Shown piece by piece: positions 59,563-64,000 of a stretch of DNA of 64,000 bases. How positions within the stretch are numbered: the first letter of the stretch is position 1; each line of letters begins with the position of its first letter. Made by a program: the position numbers and the translations under genes. Location: the NCBI RefSeq assembly GCF_900115095.1, contig NZ_FOVH01000004.1, positions 414,127 through 478,126 on the forward strand. The letters are read 5' to 3'. Under the pieces are notes generated by a model. That model was not told the DNA's origin. It saw nothing but the letters and a program-made list of their open reading frames with translations, and did no database searches. The DNA comes from Actinomadura madurae (lineage in GTDB: Bacteria > Actinomycetota > Actinomycetes > Streptosporangiales > Streptosporangiaceae).

Positions 59563-60687
59563 TCACCGGAGCGATCCGGCGACGCGGGCGCGGTCGTCGC
59601 CGGCCAGGTCGTCGCCGGCCCGGTCGTCGCCGGTCCGGTCGTCGCGGGAGGGGCGCGGCTCCTCGCCCGCCAGGTGCCCGACCGCCCGGCGCAGCAGGTC
59701 GGGCGTCTCGTCCGGCCGGGCCGCCTGGATCGCCAGCTTGTTCAGCCAGTGCCTGGCCCGGCCGGCGTCGTGCGGGTACATGGAGGTGTCGAGTTCCTGA
59801 AGGTAGGCCACCCGGGAGATGTCGCGGTCCTCCAGCACGCGCACCAGCGTGAGCGGGCGCGGCAGCAGGGCGGCGCCCGTGTCCAGCGGCATGATCTGGA
59901 TGCTGACGTGCGGGAGCTCGCACAGGTCGAGCAGGTGGTCGAGCTGGCGGTACATCACGGTGGTGGGGGCGGCCCAGCGGAGCAGCGCCGCCTCGTCGAT
60001 GATCATCCACAGCTGGGGCGGGTCGTCGGCGCGCAGGATCCGCTGGCGGTGCATCTGCAGTTCCAGCCGCCGGTCCAGCTCGTCGTCATCGGCCGCGGGA
60101 TGCCTCCGGGCGATGAGGGCGCGGGCGTAGTCGGGGTGCTGCAGAAGCTCGGGTATCGCCTCGACGGCGTAGGAGCGGATCAGCTGCGCGGCCTGCTCGG
60201 CGCCGAGGTAGGGCAGGAACCCGGGGCGGATGAGACTGCGGTAGGGCTCCCACCAACCCTCCTGGCGCGAGTGCAGGGCCAGTTGCAGCAGCACCGACCG
60301 GGTGTCGTGGTCGGTCACCCCGAACAGCGTGGCCAGGGTCATCACGTGGTGGGGGGACGATGCCGTGACGCCCCGTTCCATCGCCTGGAGCAGAGCCGGA
60401 GATCCGATCGCCGCGGCGGCGGTGCGCATCGGCACCTGCCGGCGCTCACGCAACTCGCGCAGCCGGGCGGCCAGCAGCAGCCGCGGCTGGGTCAGCGCGT
60501 CCGGCTCGCACTGCGGGACCCACACCTCGCCCACGGTGCACCGGCAGCCGGCATCACCGGAAGGGCCGCCGGTGCCACCGAGCCTGCCGTCCACGGCACT
60601 CGAACCGTTCACGCAGTTCACGCACCCGTCGGGCTTCTTGGCGCTCCTACCGGCGTCTGCCTCGTTTCCGGTCGGCAGGCTCCTCAC
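59563..60687 (-). CDS. XRE-type regulator with DUF5753 domain (Scr1-like)
   Basis: 374 aa if translation starts at GTG 60687, but the first 65 residues look non-homologous and a downstream GTG is possible. A degenerate HTH (LAARLRELRERRQVPMRTAA) precedes the DUF5753 domain, which shows LIRSYAVEAIPELLQHPDYA, then QLWMIIDEAALLRW and VSIQIMPLDTGA. Scr1-family proteins regulate development in Streptomyces, usually opposite a small DUF397 partner; no such partner is visible beside it. The C-terminus holds a four-fold GDDxx repeat. Confidence 0.75.
   Translation of the reverse strand: MRSLPTGNEADAGRSAKKPDGCVNCVNGSSAVDGRLGGTGGPSGDAGCRCTVGEVWVPQCEPDALTQPRLLLAARLRELRERRQVPMRTAAAAIGSPALLQAMERGVTASSPHHVMTLATLFGVTDHDTRSVLLQLALHSRQEGWWEPYRSLIRPGFLPYLGAEQAAQLIRSYAVEAIPELLQHPDYARALIARRHPAADDDELDRRLELQMHRQRILRADDPPQLWMIIDEAALLRWAAPTTVMYRQLDHLLDLCELPHVSIQIMPLDTGAALLPRPLTLVRVLEDRDISRVAYLQELDTSMYPHDAGRARHWLNKLAIQAARPDETPDLLRRAVGHLAGEEPRPSRDDRTGDDRAGDDLAGDDRARVAGSLR
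59591..59650. repeat. four tandem 15-bp repeats inside the DUF5753 gene
   Basis: Units of CGGTCGTCGCCGGCC-type sequence at 59591, 59606, 59621 and 59636, the last one incomplete in match. They encode GDDRT, GDDRA, GDDLA, GDDRA near the protein's C-terminus. The period is a multiple of three, so gain or loss of units keeps the frame. Confidence 0.75.
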
Positions 60688-60762
60688 CTCCTACGCGGCT
60701 GTCCCAGTCTGCCCAACGTCCCGGTGCGCCGTCACCGGTGCCGGCCACCAGATGGCGGCCGG

Positions 60763-61584
60763 TCACTGTCTGAGGCCCACCCCACCGAACTGGTCGACCT
60801 CCGCGGGCAGCATGTCGGTGGTCTCCGGCCGCCACCGGTTGCACGACACCACACCCGGCTCCAGCAGGTCGAGGCCGATCTCGGTGAACAGCGTCTCCAT
60901 CTGCCGCCTGGACCGGCACACCCCCTTGGGGGCGGCGTCCCGGTTCCACATCTCCACCGCGTCCCGGGCCTGCTGCCCGGTGACCTCGTCGGTCTGGTGG
61001 CTGATCGCCAGATGGCTGCCCGGCGCGGTCCGCTCCATCAGGCGCCCGAGGATCCGCACGGCGTCGTCGTCCTCGACGATGTGCCAGACCACCCCGAGCA
61101 TGGTGACGGCCACCGGACGGCCGAAGTCCAGCGTCCGGGCGGCCAGGTCGAGGATGCCGTCGGGGTCGTGCATGTCCGCGTCCAGATAGGCGGTGACGCC
61201 CTCGGGGGTGCTGGTCAGCAGCGCGCGGGCGTGCGCCAGGACGAGCGGGTCGTTGTCGACGTAGACGACGCGGGCGTCCGGGCGCAGCCGCTGCGCGACC
61301 TCGTGGGTGTTGTTGGACGTCGGCAGGCCCGTCCCGATGTCCAGGAACTGGTCGATGCCCGCCTCGCCGGCGAAGAACTCCACCACGCGTCTCAGGAACA
61401 GCCGGTCGGCGCGCGCCTGGTCCACGATGTCCGGCAGGACCCGCTCGATCTCGTCGGCCATCGCCTTGTCGGCGGGGTAGAACTCGTCGCCTCCCAGCCA
61501 GTAATCCCACACCCGGGCCGAATTGGGCACCTCGGGATCGACGCCGGGGATCGACGGCAACTCCGGACCGTACTGTTCATCCAT
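60763..61584 (-). CDS. DUF574-family SAM-dependent methyltransferase
   Basis: 273 aa, ATG with GGAG upstream. Family hallmarks: ARVWDYWLGGDEFYPADKAM, FLRRVVEFF, the SAM loop FLDIGTGLPTSNNTHEVA, YVDNDPLVLAHARALL and the C-terminal LLEPGVV. DUF574 proteins are abundant in actinomycetes, often near Scr1-like regulators, and their acceptors are mostly unknown. Upstream lies an AT-rich promoter with TATTAT. Confidence 0.9.
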   Translation of the reverse strand: MDEQYGPELPSIPGVDPEVPNSARVWDYWLGGDEFYPADKAMADEIERVLPDIVDQARADRLFLRRVVEFFAGEAGIDQFLDIGTGLPTSNNTHEVAQRLRPDARVVYVDNDPLVLAHARALLTSTPEGVTAYLDADMHDPDGILDLAARTLDFGRPVAVTMLGVVWHIVEDDDAVRILGRLMERTAPGSHLAISHQTDEVTGQQARDAVEMWNRDAAPKGVCRSRRQMETLFTEIGLDLLEPGVVSCNRWRPETTDMLPAEVDQFGGVGLRQ

Positions 61585-61602
61585 AACGGCTCCAATTTAT
61601 TT

Positions 61603-61616
61603 GGACATAATAGTCC
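61603..61616 (-). promoter_or_regulatory. -10 box with flanking GGAC/GTCC arms before the DUF574 gene
   Basis: On the minus strand GGAC-TATTAT-GTCC. The central TATTAT is a plausible -10 hexamer about 20 bases before the ATG at 61584, and the arms could be part of an operator. No clear -35 hexamer at normal spacing is seen. Confidence 0.4.
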
Positions 61617-61687
61617 GATCAAGGATAAAGAGCGCACATGCGATGAACGGTGGCCTCAATGGGTCATCGTCGCGGGCGACGGCCGGG

Positions 61688-63220
61688 CTAGCCGGTGCGT
61701 GCCGATTCAGAACTGGCCGAAGGGGCGGACGAGGCCCTTCGCGCGCGGACCGCCTGCCGCACCGACAATGCCACGGCCAAGACCACGAGGCCGAGTATCA
61801 CCATCGTGACGGGCCGTCCGAGCACGTATCCCGAATTGCCGTCGGAGTAGGCCAGGGTCTGGCGCAGCGAGGTCTCCAGCGTGGGCTGGAGGACGACGGC
61901 GAGCACGAAGGGGGCCATGCTGAACCCGGCCCGGCGGAGCACGAATCCGAGGAGCCCCGCGACCAGCATCACCATGACGTCGAACATCGAATTGTTCTCG
62001 GCGTACACCCCGACGACGCACAGGCCGATCACTACCGGCATCAGCACCTGCGGCGGGACGGACAGCAGGCGCGTGAAAAGGCCCACCAGCGGAAGGTTCA
62101 GGACCAGGAGCGCCAGATTGGCGATGTACATCGCGGCGATGACCGTCCAGAACAGGTCGGGCTGGTCGTTGATGAACGTCGGCCCCGGGACGATGCCGTT
62201 CAGCAGCAGGGCGGCGAGCACGAGCGCCATCGTCGGGGCGAACGGGATGCCGAGCGCCAGCAGGGGGATGAACGCGGCGCCCGCCGCCGCGTTGTTGGCC
62301 GCCTCCGGACCGGCCACCCCCTCGACGGCGCCCTTCCCGAACTTCTCGGGGTGCCGGGAGATCTTCCGTTCGGCCACGTAGGAGGCGAACGTCGACAGCA
62401 CCGCGGCCGGGCCCGGCACCAGCCCGAGCAGGAAGCCGATCACCGAGCCGCGCACCGCCGCCGGCGCCGCCCCGCGCGACTCCCGCCCGGAGGGCAGGAG
62501 CTCCCTGAGCTTCGGGGCCCGGACGGCCTCCGGACGCCACCGGCGGCCGGTCGTGCTCAGCGCCTCCGCCACGCCGAAGACCCCCATGACCAGGGCGATG
62601 AAGCTGAACCCCTCGGCCAGGCTGCCCGTTCCCAGCGTGAACCGCAGATCCCCGGCGGCCGGGTCGATGCCGACCGTGCCCACCGCCAGCCCGGCGCAGA
62701 TCATGGCGACGGCCTTGGCGGTGGAGCCGTCGGAGAGCGCCGCCAGCAGCAGCAGTCCCGCGACGCACAGCGCCATGTACTCGGGAGGACCGAGCTCGAC
62801 CGCCACCCCGCTCAGCCACGGGGCGAACACCATGAGCCCGACGATCGCGACGGTCCCCGCCACGAACGAGGAGACCGCCGCGATGGTCAGCGCGGGTCCG
62901 GCCCTGCCCCGCCTCGTCATCGCGTGCCCGTCGAGCGCCGTCACCACCGACGACGACTCGCCGGGCAGGTTGAGCAGGATCGAGGTCGTCGACCCTCCGT
63001 AGGTGGAGCCGAAGTAGATCCCGGCGAACAGGATGAGCGACCCCGTCGGGCCCAGCTGCGTCGTCATGCCGAGCAGGACCGACATCGCGCCGATGGGCCC
63101 GATGCCCGGGAGTACCCCGACGACCGTGCCGAGCACCACGCCCACCAGCGCGAGGAGGACGTAGGTCGGATCGGCGAAGGAGGCGAAGCCGGTGCCGAGG
63201 TTACCGATCACGTCCGCCAT
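61688..63220 (-). CDS. tctA: tripartite tricarboxylate transporter large membrane subunit TctA
   Basis: 510 aa with about 11-12 membrane spans. The signatures VGVLPGIGPIGAMSVLL, FAGIYFGSTYGGSTTSILLN and LPGESSSVVTALDGH, with the second-half LGLVPGPAAVLSTFASYVAE and AANNAAAGAAFIPLLALGIP, are diagnostic of TctA. It forms the translocation channel of a sodium-driven, binding-protein-dependent importer for tricarboxylates or other organic acids. It follows tctC and tctB. Confidence 0.93.
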   Translation of the reverse strand: MADVIGNLGTGFASFADPTYVLLALVGVVLGTVVGVLPGIGPIGAMSVLLGMTTQLGPTGSLILFAGIYFGSTYGGSTTSILLNLPGESSSVVTALDGHAMTRRGRAGPALTIAAVSSFVAGTVAIVGLMVFAPWLSGVAVELGPPEYMALCVAGLLLLAALSDGSTAKAVAMICAGLAVGTVGIDPAAGDLRFTLGTGSLAEGFSFIALVMGVFGVAEALSTTGRRWRPEAVRAPKLRELLPSGRESRGAAPAAVRGSVIGFLLGLVPGPAAVLSTFASYVAERKISRHPEKFGKGAVEGVAGPEAANNAAAGAAFIPLLALGIPFAPTMALVLAALLLNGIVPGPTFINDQPDLFWTVIAAMYIANLALLVLNLPLVGLFTRLLSVPPQVLMPVVIGLCVVGVYAENNSMFDVMVMLVAGLLGFVLRRAGFSMAPFVLAVVLQPTLETSLRQTLAYSDGNSGYVLGRPVTMVILGLVVLAVALSVRQAVRARRASSAPSASSESARTG

Positions 63221-63239
63221 GCGACACTTCTTCCTTTCT

Positions 63240-63758
63240 TCAGACCAGGCCGAGCGTGCCGGCCGGGAGGGGGACGTACAGCAGCCGCACGAAGACCAGC
63301 CAGGTGGCCGCGCCGAAGGCGACGCCGAGGATGGCGGCGCCGGTCCACCGGGACAGGCCCATGATCTTGGCGGCCAGCGCGACGGAGACCGACAGCGTCA
63401 CGGTCATGCCCACCGTGGCGCCCACGGCCGGCACCAGCAGGGCGGCGGCCAGGACGCCGCCGACCCGTGCCCAGCGCACGGCGTCGTCCTTACCGCCCTC
63501 GTCCCCGTCCTCCGGGGTCGCGTCGTCCTCGGCGGGCTCGGTGCCTGACGTCCCGCGCCGGCTCTGCACGAGGACGGTACCGCTGGCGGCGACCAGCACC
63601 ACCGCGACGACCAGGGGGAAGAAGCCCGCCCCGGTGTCGGCCATCGTGCCGATCCCCTCCCCGACGGCCAGCACGCCGTACAGCACGCCCAGCGCCAGGA
63701 GCGATCCGGCCACGATCACGTCGGACGCGGCTCTCATGGGGAAGCGCCTCACCGTCAT
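63240..63758 (-). CDS. tctB: tripartite tricarboxylate transporter small membrane subunit TctB
   Basis: 172 aa, ATG overlapping the tctC stop (ATGA). Four membrane spans, the first preceded by basic residues (MTVRRFPMRAASDVIVAGS). ADTGAGFFPLVVAVVLVAAS and the late RLLYVPLPAGTL are typical of TctB. The cytoplasmic loop is acidic (EPAEDDATPEDGDEGG). It is co-transcribed with tctA, 19 bases downstream. Confidence 0.9.
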   Translation of the reverse strand: MTVRRFPMRAASDVIVAGSLLALGVLYGVLAVGEGIGTMADTGAGFFPLVVAVVLVAASGTVLVQSRRGTSGTEPAEDDATPEDGDEGGKDDAVRWARVGGVLAAALLVPAVGATVGMTVTLSVSVALAAKIMGLSRWTGAAILGVAFGAATWLVFVRLLYVPLPAGTLGLV

Positions 63759-64000
63759 CCCAGCGGGAGCAGGCTCTTCGCCGCGGTGGACTTCTGCGAC
63801 AGCCGCGCCTTGGCCGCCTTCCCGTCCGCCCCGCTGACGACGAGGCCCAGGTTCCGCGCGGTCTGCGTGAACTTCGGGCTCTTGATGGCCGCGGTGAACG
63901 CGTCGGACAGCTTCTTCTGCGCCTCGGCCGGCAGCCCCTTCGGCGCGACGACGACGTTGTACGCCTCCCACTGCAGCTGGATCTTCTGCTCGGTGAAGGT
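63755..64000 (-). CDS. tctC: tripartite tricarboxylate transporter substrate-binding protein TctC (N-terminal part outside window)
   Basis: Only the last 81 codons are present. LQWEAYNVVVAPKGLPAEAQ, followed by KKLSDAFTAAIKSPKF, is the typical TctC C-terminal segment (a GLPxxxxxxLxxAxxxxxxxPxF helix). It captures the organic acid outside the cell. It is the first gene of tctCBA. Confidence 0.85.
   Translation of the reverse strand, partial: TFTEQKIQLQWEAYNVVVAPKGLPAEAQKKLSDAFTAAIKSPKFTQTARNLGLVVSGADGKAAKARLSQKSTAAKSLLPLG

Noticed and set aside
58350..59852. A long plus-strand frame opposite the 288-aa gene and part of the DUF5753 gene
   Set aside because: Gly/Val/Arg-rich shadow translation; the minus-strand DUF5753 frame is well supported.

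Overview
The window is high-GC DNA with many GTG and some TTG starts, long chains of genes overlapping by 4 bases, and families typical of filamentous actinomycetes: Scr1-like XRE/DUF5753 regulators, DUF574 methyltransferases, kinases fused to PQQ propellers, and perfect CebR/CelR boxes. A Streptosporangiales-type actinomycete (for example an Actinomadura relative) is my best guess. No rRNA, tRNA, CRISPR array, insertion sequence or phage gene was seen.

Layout. (1) 1-7.4 kb: two large STAND proteins, a cyclase-homology/NB-ARC/TPR protein cut by the window edge and a CHAT/NB-ARC/TPR protein, translationally coupled and followed by a SUKH protein. This looks like a conflict, defence or signalling unit. 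(2) 7.4-9.8 kb: a membrane protein and a protein with an internal duplication, both of unknown function. (3) 9.8-12 kb: a TetR regulator divergent from an aldehyde dehydrogenase, with two copies of a 22-bp operator between them. (4) 12-14.2 kb: a wrecked urease operon. ureA is intact, ureB is cut to 45 codons, a scrap of ureC is joined in frame to ureG, ureF is gone and ureD is frameshifted. A remnant of a TAP-like hydrolase lies beside it. (5) 14.5-16.5 kb: two overlapping AlkB-like 2OG-Fe(II) oxygenases. (6) 16.5-20.7 kb: two paralogous Ser/Thr kinases with PQQ-type propellers. (7) 20.8-24.2 kb: an NmrA-like reductase and a DUF1772 protein divergent from a LysR regulator, then a small membrane protein and an MFS remnant.

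(8) 24.3-49.7 kb is a large catabolic island. It has two IclR regulators, an MHS-type symporter, and a PotABCD-like ABC importer with fused permeases. It also has three metal-dependent hydrolases (DUF6282-like), two bicupins, two HpcH/HpaI aldolases, a BKACE enzyme, two SDRs, two 3-hydroxyisobutyrate-dehydrogenase-like enzymes, four carboxymuconolactone-decarboxylase domains in three genes, two MBL hydrolases, a small cupin, a flavin monooxygenase and a TPP enzyme. The hydrolase/bicupin/aldolase trio occurs twice, each copy near its own IclR gene, so duplicated pathways for related substrates are likely. The substrate is unknown to me.

(9) 49.8-57.6 kb is an eight-gene glycan operon behind two perfect CebR/CelR operators. 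It holds a membrane protein, a GT2, a CofD/YvcK-like protein, a HAD phosphatase, a nucleotidyltransferase, a flippase, a GT4 and a GT2. (10) 57.6-61.6 kb: an orphan cyclase-homology protein and an actinomycete regulatory set (unknown 288-aa protein, DUF5753 XRE regulator, DUF574 methyltransferase). (11) 61.7-64 kb: a tripartite tricarboxylate transporter, tctCBA, with tctC cut by the window edge.

The best candidates for something undescribed are the catabolic island, the CebR-box glycan operon with its CofD/YvcK-like protein, the STAND pair, and the tandem AlkB-like oxygenases.
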